Shown: in pieces, positions 14,122-29,100 of the stretch
Position numbering within the stretch: the stretch's first letter is position 1
How the letters are laid out: every line of letters begins with the position of its first letter
NCBI GenBank assembly: GCA_018389105.1
Contig: JACATO010000684.1
Location: 496,001 to 560,000, forward strand
From: Nautilus pompilius
Lineage: Eukaryota; Mollusca; Cephalopoda; Nautilida; Nautilidae
Direction: 5' to 3'
Length of the DNA: 64,000 nucleotides
Notes under the pieces: generated by a model
What the model was told of the DNA's origin: nothing
Databases searched by the model: none
The model's input: the letters and a program-made list of their open reading frames with translations, nothing else
Position numbers and translations under genes: made by a program

Positions 14122-17100
14122 TTTGTTCCTTATTTTTCGAACAAATGAAGCTAGTTTTAAGCTTTTTTCTTAATCCTTCTTAAAAATCAAAAAAGATTAT
14201 GCCTTTCTGACTTGTGGCCCCTGTCCCTGACTCTTAATCCACGTTGTGACCTACCTATGCAGTATAAAGATTATCACCACCATTCATAAACATTCAATAA
14301 TTATAAAAAAATATTCACATTCTATAAGTAATTAAAAGTAAAATCGTTATTACTGTTGTTACCAGCCATGGCTGACTGGAGTACAGACTCAAATTATTAT
14401 TCCAGTTAATAGTTTATTTTTAAAATCTGCAGTTCGCGAGACATGTTTCTGTTGGTTTATACAAAATCCCTGGCTCCAGATTTTCTCTCTCAGTGTTTCA
14501 GCTAGCTTTTCTGATTGGGTTATCACCTGAAAAGCCCAAAACTGGATCCTCTTTTAATTTCTTCATTTTTGTTTGTGGGAAGTGTAGAACGGAAAAAAAC
14601 ATAAAAAATTTTGTTGTGATAAACATCATACACGCAGTCACTTTCCATGGTCTTAATCCTTCAGTGCCGGCTGAAAGCCATTGGGAGTGGAGAAGAACTT
14701 CGAGAATTATGACAACACAAAACAAGTTTACTTCAAAATGGCAGGAAAAGGAAAGAGATTCCAAATTATGTTCATTAACGATGATGACGACGACAACGAC
14801 GACAAACTCTCCAGTAGAAGCGTCACTTCTGAAAATGTTCTTGTTACAACTCTCAATAATATTTTTCAAATTTGAGATGTTCTGAAATTAGGTATCAGTA
14901 ATGGACATAATATTCCTGGGCTTTATGCACATACAGAAAAGAATTGGAATGAATTTGATCATGGAAATAAAGGCAGGATGATGTGTTTTCCTGAACAAAT
15001 ATTAAATGCACTATACAAGTTCATTTTTCCAAATGGTTGTGATGCTCTTGCTTCATCTACTATGAAGAAAATGGTGATGGAAAAAGGTCTGGTAGATGAT
15101 TATAATGTTATGATCAAGAATGGTGCATTGCTAGAGAGAAGTGTTCAACATCGTGCAGTCATGGCTCGTGTGTGCAAATCGGTACCAACAGACAAAGTCA
15201 TTTTTGTTAAGTAAAATGGCAGAATTACACCAGCAAATGCTCTACAAATCTCATCCTCAACCAATGGCACATCCCAAACTGAAAATAGTGCTCCATGTTC
15301 TTTGGACAGCCAAATCTAATCTCAGGTGTCCTCTTTGAAAATCAAATCGGAGAAAAAGAACTGAAAATATACATGTATAGCATTTCTAAAGATCAGCAGT
15401 GATGATAAGACACAAAATTCTGAAATGAATCGGCCTGTTGATATGTTTCAAAGAAATGGTTATCCAAAGTTCATATCTGCAAAGAAAAGATGTAACAAGA
15501 TTCAGTTAGAAAAACAGAAACCAGCAGCCATAGTGGTGCTGCCTCATACAAAGGGTTGTCAGAGAAAATCAGGACGACATGTGGTTACTACATTATAAAA
15601 ACCATCTTCAAGAGTAATACCGCGTTCCATACTGTACTCAAAGGTCAGACTTCAGACTAAAAAAGGGCATATCGAAACTGAAATGTATGATATATACCCC
15701 CTGCAGTTTTGGCAGATCCTATAAAGGTGAGACAGGTCGTCCATTATCTGTTTGAATGGAGGAACACAAGAGAGTTATCGTACATGGTGAATTGGACAAG
15801 TCAGGCACAGCAACCAATGGCACATGCAAACCAATGTGGGATCAAGTGAGCATTATTGATACGGAGCCACATTGGAAAATATGAAAAATCAAGGAAGCAG
15901 CACACATGTGGCCATCTCTAACAGTTCCATTAGCAAACCCAGTGTGGACATTAGTCCTATATGAGTTCGAGTAATCAAATCCAACCCACCATGAATGTCT
16001 GTTTAAGGTAGCCTAGTGGTTAAGATGTTACAGAAAGTTCATTGTTGTAAGTTCATGAGTTCAAAATCCTGGTAATACCTGATTGACATATAAAAAGGTC
16101 ATCTCCTTGTGACAGATCTCCTGATGACAGCCGAAGACTTAACCACCCGAAACATCAGATTAAAAATACCAGAGATAAGCATCCATGTCTGAATAAAGGT
16201 GTCTTGAATGTGCATATAATTCAATCCATTAACATGCTTTATCTGCCAAGATCAATACTATGACGTTCAGATATTTGAAGCATTATAAATTCTAAAAAAA
16301 AGAAAATTTAAAAAGTAAAATTACCTGGGATCTTTTGTCGAGAAGTGTGAATCTATGCTATTTTAGTCAGTACAGAGCCACAACCCAAAATTTTTCTCAA
16401 CAAAGTGGGACTAAACTTAACAGGCTGTCTTGTGAGCTGGATGTTATAATTGTACACTTTCGTACATAAATATGAAGAGTTTGTTTAGTTTTAAAATTGT
16501 TCTTTATTGCATTACCTTCTGTTAACCTGGAGACATGCATCAACATTAAGTAGCAGGACAAAGCTGACAAATCTTTCATCTTTATTTGAATCTTTCCAAC
16601 ACTGAGATGATGATAACCTTTTAAATTTAAACAATTAATACTCTATATTCAAAAAAAAAAAAGATGATTTCATAAATATGGCTGCCATGCTAAAGATATC
16701 CTAAAAATCTTTTGAATATCAAAGCAAATGGAAATATAAACTGATTTCCAAAAGTTAAGCAAGAATCAGAAAAGAAACTTTTTTCAAAATGGTTAAAGTT
16801 TTATTGATCAAATGTTTGACAAAAAAACTCCTCTCCATGCAACAACTTTTATCAAAAAATGTGTAAATGAATTCAATAGGAACATGTAGATTGGCTCTGA
16901 TATAGAGACAAAAAACTGGCTTGCTCGGGTAATGTTTTGAAGGGCAGCATTGTAAAATAGGTAGTCATACTCGCTTGGAAGATTCTCTGAGGTGGAGACT
17001 ATTGGATAGAGACCATCAGTGATAAATCTAGATGGCAGAACAGCTAAATTGACATAAGTGTGGCTTCTTGGCTATGGAGACAATTCAAAGTACATGGAGA

Positions 17101-20100
17101 TATTGTCCAAAGAGCAGTTTAATATTGATCACAGATCACAATCCCAGCAGATGACCAATTCAACAACCACCCAACTTAATTCTGATCCTGTGTGGACAGA
17201 GAGAGACTGGTTAGCCTTTACTATACACAAGAGGCTGCATAAAAGGCTGTTTGTGAAATGACTTATGGTGTATATCAGCTTGACCTGTCACCATATACGG
17301 CAGCTGCTGAACTGGTGCCATGAACAAGTTGCTTGTGCACCACATGACTAGAACCATTACAAATGAGTCAAGATTCAGCCTTCAGCATGAATCACAGCAT
17401 GTACTCATTTGGAGGGTGTGGAACATGCAAGCAGACCATAAACAAGCAGTAATTTTATTGGGTGGGCATAGAGATCTGTGTGTTTCAGGGAGGTACCCTG
17501 ATTGCAATGAGATATAAAGACAATAGCCTGGATACCTATATCAGGCCATATGTAGGTGCAACTGAAGACAACTTCATTTTAATGGATAAGTGTTTATCCA
17601 CATATTGGGTGATTAAACAGGCCCTGTCAGTAAGACCAAACTATTATCTGTATTATCCGGCTAGCACATTCTCCTATGCTATATCCTATTGAAAATGTTT
17701 GGGATGTTTTATGAAGGGGTGTAGGCCTCCATCCTCCTGCATCACTCCAAATTTCTCTATGACAGTGGACTTTACTGGCCACTGCTCCTACTGTATGGTT
17801 ATAAGCAGCATGAAAAGCCTTTGAGGGTCCTGTATTGCCATCAGGAGGGGACCACATTTCCCTACGGACCACCACTAATTCACTTCTTTACATTCTTTAT
17901 AAATTCTCGTTTCCTGATTTTGACCTGCTTGTCTCCCTTTGCCTCCAAAAATAATTTGTAATTTACCCTTTTTTTAATAAAGTTGCAATACATGAAGACG
18001 AGTGTGTGTTAATCATTTGGTAAATAAGTCTTTAACCATTTTTTTAAATATTTGCGTTTAACTTTGTGTGTATTACAAAAATCTTTCTTTCCCTTTTTAT
18101 TTTTATTTGAAACTTCAGGCAATTGGATCACAAGATGAGGAAACGAGTAGATAGGAGTATGCTGTCCATGTGAAACTCGCTGCCAGAAAAGGCGTCAACT
18201 AGCACCAGAGAAAACTGGCGTAAAGTGCCATGTATTATACGTGGTTTCTTTAAGAAAATTTACCCTTTAAAAATTGGGTGCATATTATGCAATATATCAG
18301 ACGTCGGAGACTTTATTTCCAGACCACTGAGGCCATCGCCAGTGACAGATGAACGAGCGAGCGATAATACATACATATACATTAGAAAATCCCACGTGGC
18401 AATTTGACTGAATATCAATAAAAGATGGTTGTTCGTGTCTTGTTTTGTATGTTTTGGGGTATATAAGTATTGAATGTCACTGGGTTGAGTATCATTGATG
18501 GTAGAAACAAAATAAGGAGTTCATATTGAAACTCCGTGTAAAATTTAACCACAAAAACAAAAATGCAATATTTTTTTCATAATTTTATTGAAATTCGATG
18601 AAATTGATAAATATAAAACAGGATAAGTGACATGCATTGATATGATGTACATATAGATTAAAACCCATCAAGCTAATCCCCGCTGTCTTCTTCCTTCCAC
18701 TGCAAGAACTGTTCATCAGTCGTGGTAGCAGTTGTGTCATAGAAGATATTGTTGTAGCCACCCTTTGATGCTTCTCCTGCTTCATCATCCCTCGGCTCAG
18801 ACCACAAGATGTCGTCTTATCCATGGCATCGGACAGGCAGCACCTGAGGAAGCCCTTCTTGTTGGTCTTGAAGTCAACTTCTTCCCAGGCATCTCTGATC
18901 CAGGTGGTAATGGTGGGCATATCGGCTTGGCACATGCAATCAATGGGGTGAAGATATGTTCAACCTCCACCATCCATGTATTCCACCTCTGCTGGACCCC
19001 ACACTTGACTGGGCGGTTGCCAGCTACATCCATGACCTGCAGCATGGACGTAATACCCTGGGGATGATGGTAAGATCTATGTGAGTCATCTTCAGGCGTC
19101 CAGTGACAGGAGCTTGCAGCGCAGCATACCCTGTCTGCCCCACACGGTGTTCATCCAGTAAGGGCTTCATCCATCCTCCCCTTGGCATGGACCCAGATGT
19201 GGACACCAATGGGGAACTGGTCCTTTGGCATGATCTTCCTCTTGAAGATGATGCATGGCGGGAGTTTACTCTCGTAGCAAGTCGTCTTCATGGTAATGGT
19301 CTTCGACCCAATGGGGGCCACTGTGTTGTAGGGATGGTCGAACGTCATGGTCATCTGGTCGGGTACTCATGTTGTTTTCTCAGTTTGGTAGCTTCTGGTC
19401 GATGGCGGTCTGCTAGCGTATCCTCAGTTGGTTGCAGGACATGAAGTGTGCACACCATTTCTGAGATGCCTTAAAGTCAGGCAGAGATTGAGTTCTGTAG
19501 ACAGAAAGTGCGTGCATGTGTGTCTCTGTGGTGGAAATCATCACACCCTGCATGCGCCTTTCAGTGATGAAGGAAAGTACCTCCTTCTCAAGCTTGGGAT
19601 AGGCCACACCCTTACCCCAGTCAGCACATTTTGAACACGACATGGCTTCAATCTTCTACTGAGAACATCGCCAGGACCTGGTGTTGGCCTCGTTCTCTCC
19701 AAACCTTCGCACTGCAGCTCTGTTGCCATGTGCAAATGCATAGCTGATCATCTGAAGTTTATCTGCAGCTGTGTAGGTCATACGTTGTGTTGGCGGTGGC
19801 ATGGTTTCTGTAACAGTACATAGAAACAGGGACTGAATGAAGATTATACCTGTGTGGAGTTTATCTACATGTTACCGTAATACCTCAGTCACTACGCCAT
19901 GGCGTCATACACCGAGATATTCATGAAATCCTGATCTGTGCATTCCGGTGACTTGGTTTACCACGTCACTACTGCAGCTGAGTGAGTGAATTTTTTTGGA
20001 TTTTTGTGAAAGTATTACATACGTCCCATAAGATATCTCCACATTCAGTTTATTCCGGATGGCCCCACTAAAAGAAAGATGTCGCAATTTCTCAGTTGAT

Positions 20101-23100
20101 TTTTTCAGTTGAAGATGGTCATTTATCTATTGTATAACACCTGCTCTGCTTCAGGTTGGCCAAATCTGATGCCATTTGAAATATGAGCTAAATAAATATG
20201 CCTGCATATTATAATAGGAATTATACGTTTTCGAGGGGTTTTACAGATCAAAATTGGGGTGTGCATTACATATGATAGTGCATAATACACAGCACTTTAT
20301 GGTAATATGAAGCAGAACAGAACACAGGCTGCAACCAAAACATGTGTACCTTTGTGAGACAGATGTTAAAACAAAATCATTGGTAGGATGCAAAGAAAAT
20401 AAACATTCTAGGTTAAATTTTTTTAAAACTCAGAATAAAAATAAAGTATACATGTAACACCCTTAAGATAAATGTTTCAAAACACTGATTCAGCAAAAAT
20501 AAACAGCTTTTAAGAAATTATCTCCCCCTGGTGACGGCAGCAGCAGCAGATGGGTTAAACTTTATGTAACATGTACAAATGCCAATGTCATTCCTTGCAC
20601 ATTCATAAGGATACTCCAGCAGATTATTTAAACAGAAAATTGATTAGTGTATACATAAATACATAACTATTCTCTCTAGTTAAGCCAATTATAAAAAAAA
20701 CATTGCTCAAAATTATTCATTGTCAACTAAGATGAGATGGCTCCAATTGCACTCTATCAGATCAGCATTCCTGGAAACATCTACTCTAATGAATGTACAA
20801 TGTTCTTTAACTAAACCGATAAATAAAACAAGGCAGAATGAATAAATTATTGGATATTTGCTTAAATGTTGGAATCTGCAAATTTTCTCTCTCATACAAA
20901 TTTAGTTGCTGGTTACAGCTGCAAGAGTTCACATATCACTGCATAAATAAATTTTAACCAGTTTTTGCCAAGTATGGTAAAAACTGCTCTACCAGTCATC
21001 TTTACAGGATGTTTCCCAGCCAGAAGTGCCATTTAGTTTTGTTGCCAATCGGTTACATTATATAATTCCAATGCAGCTAGTTAAAAATATGGTATTTACC
21101 CAACAAAATGGCTGCTGCTGAGACATGCTGTGGCTTCACAGAATCTCCATTTGCAACAGAAATAACTTAGGCTCACTTACTGTTGCTGATACTCCAAAAG
21201 GAAAATTTACCACATCAAACACTGCTTCTGGTCACAGATTTTTCACATAGTAAAAAAGACAGTGCTTTCTTTAATGTATTAAAGTGAAGTGCAGTGAAAT
21301 AAGCACAGCATCAATTCTTTCAAAGTAATTTTGATGCAAAATCAGCAAGAAGCCTGGCAGATTATAAGGGAGTTTTCTCACAATGATCACCTCAGCAATG
21401 CAGATTAAAGATATTCTGTCCATGAATATCACTGCTTCCACACCAGTTAAATCTTGGTTGTACAAAAGAGGCTCTTACACTGAAGGATAGAATGACAGTG
21501 AAGCAAATACCAAGGCCGGCAAAAGTTGAAGCAAGAGTGCTGTGACCATACCCAAATGGACTTGTCAAAAGACATGTATCAGGGTAAAGAAAGAAATGAC
21601 CTAAAGAAATAAACTTCTCTCCTGCACTTGTCAGAATGGCAAAAAATGCTGCATAACTGACTAGCATCATGATTGTCATTTCCTCGTGCCAATTTCTTTA
21701 AATGAATAAGCCTATTCTTCTGGGATACCAATACAAAGAAATAATTCCACATCTGGGAACAGGAATGTATTGGAAATAAATTAAGTAATCCAAGGACCAC
21801 ATTATTACTAGAGTAGGTGCAATCATGATCAATAGCAAAAAGTAAATGTTTGGCATCAGTAAGTTTCATGGCCTGCAGAAGCATGAAGATGACATTGTAG
21901 TGACCTACACCAACCAAAAGCTTCTTCAGTCAGTCAGTGCCTGAATGCCATCTTCATGAACATTACATCCACAGCCTGAGAATGTCTACATCTATTGCAT
22001 CAAATGGCCCAGAGAAGCAATCATCCAAACACGTCAGACTATCATCAAGAGAACGAACGAAGATTTTACAAAATATAGTCCCATATTATTTCACCAAAAG
22101 CAGTCAATTGTCAAGACTACAAAATGAAGAGTAGCAATGACAGCAGTACTGCAACTGCCCCAATGGACAATGGAGAACTGTTTACTATTCAGCCAATGAG
22201 CATTCGTAAAGAGCGAGAGATGGGGTCAACACCCCTGCCCCAGCCTTCAACAAGTGCAGAGCTACATCTCCATGATGATTACCATTAAGAACAACTATCA
22301 ACGGGGATTTAGACAGCATTAAAGCAACCATTTAGGTGAGCATCAGACATCTTTTGTTTATTTTTGCTTAAGAGAACATTTATATGTTGCTGATTACTAC
22401 AACCGACAATGATCCTGCTTACCAGGGATGTGTCAATAATCAAAATGGCTCAGTAAATTCCCAACAGAATTTTTGCCCTGCTCCTACCAGGGAGCCAGAA
22501 ATTTACTTCTGCACACAGTATCATTAAAAGCAGAAAGATAAATACCATGGTTCTAAAAGCTTTCCCTTCCCCCCGCTATCACAGATGTGCGCATAGAAAC
22601 TTTTGTGTCCAAACTGTATTCAGTTGCTCAAAATCTTAATTTATTGGCTAATGAACATTTGAAAGTTAAAACATGCTGAATAATTTCTCAGTTCACAAAC
22701 TTTATACTGTTTTGATGAAAGGAGGAAAAAAAACAAACAGAAAAGGATACAGATTATATTCAACCGCAGTATGTAAAGCTATAACGTATCAGCAATCTGT
22801 ATTACAAAAGTAGATGTGAATCTTTATTTCGCTTATGAAATGTGTTTTGCATATTCCAATGAAAGGAACTAGTATAACATTAAAGTCAGATTTTCATGAT
22901 ACAGAAATCCTCTCCACTGTTTTTTTGCCTAATTATTCATTCTTAGTAACGTTATCTGTGTTAACTGATAAGGAATTGCTAATTCAAGTGATTTTCTTTT
23001 AGAATATTAACAAGCTAAGTGATCAAGCTGCCATTGTGATCCTGTTCCTCTTTTGGACAATATCTGACAGCAGGTACCATGTGCGGTACAAGGGAGAACT

Positions 23101-26100
23101 GTAATAAAAGTTACATTGCTCCTGCCTAGGAAAGGCTGACATAACCATACAGCTGGCCCTTGTTAGTGACACTACAATACTTAATCAATCATATAACTTA
23201 TATTATGGTTGGTTGGTTATTTTAAAAATTGGGGCTGGTCAATACTATGTTATACTTTTGATGGAATTTCATAATTGTTTCCAATTTTTAAGTCTGTTTT
23301 AAACCAGTATTACCTTGAATACTTTAGCTTTCACATAGTCAAGGGTTAATCCGGATTTCAAAATGACTGTGCTGATTGGTTCAATATAAAGCTATGATTT
23401 CAAAAAAGAAATTTTCATTACATTTTTGCAGCCTTTAGAAGTTTCATAAATGTGTTGAATTTTTAGTCTATGCTTGTAGAATGTTTTGGCCTATAAATTC
23501 ACCTAGTTATGCTTATGTTGATTAATTAACATTAAACTTTTGAAGATTTTAATTTCCACTACATTTTTTTTTCCTTTTTTTTTAAAAAATAAATTTAAGT
23601 CTTATAAGCTGAATTTTGGAACATTTTTTAGACCAGTATTGACCTTCACTTAGTTAAGTACAGTGCATCCATTTTGGTTTGGAGCCGAGGGGATCTGAAA
23701 CAATCTACTACTGCTAAACGAATGTGTATGTGGGGGGGGGTGTATGCATGCATTGAGGTGGTGATTCCTGTGGGATTTACCATCTTTGCAACTCTCCCAA
23801 CTTCAAGCCAGATTGATGCCCATGCTGATCTGGATAAAATAATTTGCTAATAAAACTTGGTGTAGTATAGAATATCCAGAGGAGCAATATTCAAGTTCTT
23901 TCTGAATAAAAAAACACTTGAAGTTTCCTATTTGCTGCTACGAAACCTAATAATCAGCCAATTGATTAATCGGTAAGATGGCCGGTTACCAATTATGCCA
24001 GTTGATCAGCACATTGCCTGCTATTTACAGTAGACAAGTAATTTCCACATGCAAATTTTAATGTACTGAAAAGCAAAATGGCAACAGTGATGAAAGAACT
24101 ATAGTACACCCCCTTAAAGATGGATAAAGGAAGACAACTAAATTCTTCTTCTAATACAAAAAAATTAAAATTCTAAACATTCTATTATGGTTGTTTAAAA
24201 ACCAAAAACATAAATATGGCTGTTGCAATCATCAGGAAGAAAAAAAACACAAAACAAGCTATTTGTTGATGTGACTAAAGCTATGGGCTGCAAGCTCAAT
24301 AACAGCCTGAAATTGCTCAAAGTGCCATTTTTCTGCTATTCCTGTGTGATGAAGTGGCAATTCCTGGATTTCTGTTTACTGTTTTCACCGAGGCAAAGCT
24401 TGCGGGCAACTGAAAGAACTACAGCCATCAAAGAGGAGGAATATGACTGCCGGTGGCATGGTGATAACGTGCCTGCTGAGTAGAGATCAATGATAAAGGG
24501 GGATGTTTTGAAGAGGAGGAATCATTAGGCCAGTCTAGTGATGACTCAAATGTCAGATTTTCTGATAAACAACCTACTGAAAAACACTATAAATCAATTC
24601 CTATTGTAAGGTCACAAAAATAAATTACATGTATTGTATAATTGAACCAGACTGGCTGTCCTGGAGCAGAGATATTGAAAGCTAATGAAAAAAGAAAAAA
24701 ACAACAACAAAACATTGCTATTCAGGTAAACACATTCTTTCCATAAGAGTTCTTCTGCACCCGAAATCCACTATTCTCAAAACAAAGGAGCAGTTAGAAT
24801 TCTAACAATAGCGGCTCTTTGCATTAGAAGTGATAAAAACCCTGGTAAAGTTAGTCTCCAACCTTATCCAAGTGAAGAGAAGCTTAAACTCCAGTTTACT
24901 TGGCAAAACAAATGGAAACAAAATCGGAATGTTCCAGAAATTATAAACAGTTCAGGCAGGTTGGGAGTCACTGATGGTTGGCATCTCTACAAAATTTAAA
25001 GGGCATAACACTCCAATAAGCGAAAGACCACAATACATCGAGACTCGTCTTTAAATCAAGGGACAGTAATCAAATCGCTATCGAACGTCCTTAAATTCTG
25101 GCTCTCTCATATTTTTAACAACTAATTTTTGTTTTTGCTTCACTCCCACCATCCTTAAACCTCTTACAAATGGGAAGCATCAGAGGAAGGAAATCTATCA
25201 ATTGTTAATAGAAGTTCTAAAAGACCATTCCCACAGGACCGTTTTGCGCACACGCAGGCAGTCGGCCTCCCACAGTGACTAGTTATTAGGCTCAGTTTGC
25301 TTTTATTCACAAAAACCAGTAGAAGGTCAAGATAAGATAGGAATGCCAGCAGTAGACATAAGTGGTTACCCGAATAGAAGTTGGTACCATCAGCAAAATG
25401 TAGCAACTCTCTAGTTTTCTCCCACATCCAAAATTGAGAGTAAAATGTTTAAATAATGATAATGAAACGGTGTTACCTGTCTCCTTTACACTGCTCCTCT
25501 CTTTCAGCTGTCGCTCTGGGGTTGTAAGGTGTTCAGTAACTTCTGAGCAACTCCTGTCAACCTCCTCTAAACAATCAGTCAAATGGACTAATTTGCCTTG
25601 TTGCTTTTGAAATGTATTGGTAACTGCCAGGTGAAAGAAAAAATACATATCTTGTTAGCTGACAGGTGGTTGAGGAGGAGGACAGTGCTGTAGTTGTTGG
25701 AGGTGCCAAAGATCTTTTGAGGGCAGCAGTACTTCAACAAGGTGTTCTGAACAATCAATCAACTGTATAACGGGAGAGAACGAAAGCTTCTGTCCTGCCA
25801 TCTCCATCAATGGCTCAGAGATTAAAAAGACAGAGACAGACAGACAGATTCTGGAGACAGCAGACATTAGCTGAACCGACAGGGTTTATGAAAACTCTGC
25901 ACACAAAACATGCTACGATCACAAATTTTCATCTGACGAAAAACCAGAGAAAATATAATACATGATGATTCACTGCCATAAAATTAATGCACATCATTTA
26001 GTCAAATATTAATCAAAAACTTTTCTATTCAGTTCTAAAAATTTTTTGCTGTCTTGTTGTAAACAAGAGTTATGGTGCTGTGTGTGGGGTGGGCGCGAAC

Positions 26101-29100
26101 AGAAATAGGATAGGATTGCTGCCAAGACTGGGGAAAGTTACACCCCCCCTCATGCTCAGCAGAAGAATATCCACAACCAATGTCACAAGGACTCCCATCG
26201 TTGCAGGAGCTGACTTTCGTCGATTTCTCTCTTAAATTCTAACTGGGACAAATCAGGCTTTCTTCCTTCTCCTCATTTTGCTCTTCAGTGAAGAGTCAGG
26301 GCAGTAAAAAATTGTATTAATAATAGATAATAAAAAAAAGTTTTAGAAGGCAAAGGAATAGTGTTTAATTATCACAAAAGGTGGGGATAATTTTAATCAG
26401 AAGATCCTTTGGAAATTTCAAATAGCAAACAAAATCTAAAGGACTTTTTTTTCCTTAAATCTGCACACCATCGATTAGAGTTTCAAATCCCTTATTTACT
26501 CAATGCTTTTCTCACGTAGTAGCTTTAGAAATTGCATTTACACGTCTTCCTTCCACTTTATATCGTTCAATCCAGTGGTCACAAGGAGGCAGCAGAAAGA
26601 AAGCCATCATAGCTTACACAAGCCCCCCCCCCTCATCCGTGACAAGTATCTCATCAGGTGGATTTATACCATCACTATTAATCTGTTTCACTGATTTATA
26701 ATCCTGCAAATGAGATGCCGTCATCTAATGCACCACCATACCAAATTGCAACTATGGCCAGGATTATTAGTGATCGTAGATGGCTAGACAAAATGAGAAG
26801 TGTTTCTTGCCATGTGCTTAAATCCCTAAATATTCAGAAACTAAATAAGCTCTAGTGAATAAAAGCTGAACACTAACTTTTAAAATAATTCAGTCTTTCT
26901 TCATTAAATAAAGTCTTCCACACCTGCACTGCATGTTTGTGATGTGGACATATGAAGACCTGAAATCAGATTTTTCACCTCAGTTTTTCTCATGATGATC
27001 ATCATTAATTCTTTCTATTTCATGTTTGAATAATTTTACTTCCTTCTTTTCTTTTCTTTTTAGTTTTAAACACCTTTTCTGTAAGCTACCGGTACTGAGG
27101 CTCTTTCGTATCACAGTTTATAATGCTATCATCAGTTATCGCAGACAGACATTAATTATTAAAAGGCTGCACAATGTCAGCATACAGTAATAGCAGCATT
27201 TGTACTCACTGCCCTTGTCGTCGCCACCCCACTATCAAATATCAATCCTTTCCCCACATGGTAACAACACTATCATCCAGTTTAAAAGAAAAGCAGTAGA
27301 TTATCTACTCTGTGTTTCCAGTAACTATGGAAACTTACTCCACAACACAGGACATCCCATAATAATAATTTATTAAAATGTTCAGAAAATAACTGAATAT
27401 CTGGAGCTATCCCCCCTTTTTTTTAAGTTAATCAGTAGGCAGTCAAACATTACATTTATAAAACTGTACCAGCAAATGAAATAATGTTTCCTGTGCATAC
27501 CAGTCAAACAAAACAACACGTTACATCAACTAAGAAAAAAACCTCATCTTTTCTTTTCTCATGGTTCCATGGTAATCTAATGTAAGAGAAAAACTGCAGA
27601 ATATCTACTCTGGGTGCACAGTAACTAAAGGAATTTACTACAAAGCATAGGACATCCCATTTAAAAACCAGACATACGTAGCATAGGTCCAATCTATGAA
27701 AAGCAATTTTCTATGAGATTAATTTAAGAGAATAAAAAATATTGGTAGGATAGTGTACTGAACTTTCAAAAGTATAAGGTAGCATTTTGCCATGAAGATT
27801 GTAGGAATGTTATTTTCTTATAATCACAATTTCAATACAAGTTTTTAAAAATTTTGGCGAAGACTTAAAAACAGGAGCACATTATTTGTAGATGAAGAGC
27901 TTCACTGTACTTCAATTATTCACGTGGCACTACTATGGGGTGGTGTAGAACTATCACATGATTTTAGGTTTCCAGTAAGCCGATCAAAGGCTTTCATAAG
28001 TTTTCTTCTTAATTTAAATAATTCATACTCACCACTGATCATTTCAAAGAGCGTTTGCTGTATGTAAACAAGGTGTTTGCTACTATTTCAGTATTTTGTT
28101 TTTATTTTCCCCACTTGTAAGGAACCAAGCTGTTATTCTGCCAGTGCAGCAGCGTCACCCACATCAAGCAGATAAAAGGTGGTTTTTGTTGGTTATTTTA
28201 GAGAAAAAAATCAAACTCAGATGCTTTCCATATAAAATGTCAAGATCAACGATGAAAAACAAAACGTACCAGAACTTAAAAAATCTCTTGCGTCAGCAAC
28301 TGGATACTGAACAGCTTCACTCAGCTCTTTTCTCTTCTCAGCCAAGAGATGCTCCAAAGTTCGCAAATCGTCACCAGATATGTTGTTTACATCATAAGCA
28401 ATGGATTCCAGGGACCCAGCAGCGGGGCTCTTCAAAGATTTAATCTTCTTCTTCTTCTTTGTCTTACCAGAACCTGTCAAACACAACTGGCAGTTTAATT
28501 TAAAAAAATCAATTGCAATTTGTCTTGCTCAAAAGTGCTGGTGGTGTCTCTGTGTGGAAAAGGTTGTTGAGAGTTTACCGCAGCGCTCGGATACTGATGC
28601 TTTCGTGCAACAACAATAAGTCTCTATGAAAATTCAAATCCTTTCACCTGTACATTCCAGAAAACAGAAGAAACAGTTTGCATATTACAATTACGTCCCT
28701 ACAAGTTTTCAACAAGACAGTACTTCACTGGCATGTTTTCGGCAGTTCTCCACAGCACCAGTCCACTTCTGTTGGTTTCTAGTTCAAACATGTCAACAAA
28801 ATCGTCTTATAACAGCATTCCTATTTCAAGGAGTAACATTTGGTAAAAAATAAGAATATAAATATACTGGTGACATGCTATTTACACAAGTCAGGGAATT
28901 AGTTCAGGGCTTTTCCTCATCACCACTTTATCAGTTGTGTAATATGCAAGTATCTAAAAGGGAGACAACCCTTGTGAATTATTTGCTAGAAAGCACTGTC
29001 TATCCTGCAACATGAGGGCTCCAACTCTTCAGACTTCTACAGGGAAATCCCTGCTAAACTCTTCATTTTCAGATACAGGAGGAAACCCCTTGTGGCTGAC

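Noticed and set aside
18732-19444. Plus-strand open frames over 100 codons.
   Set aside because: They are antisense shadows of the pogo-like transposase relic on the minus strand.
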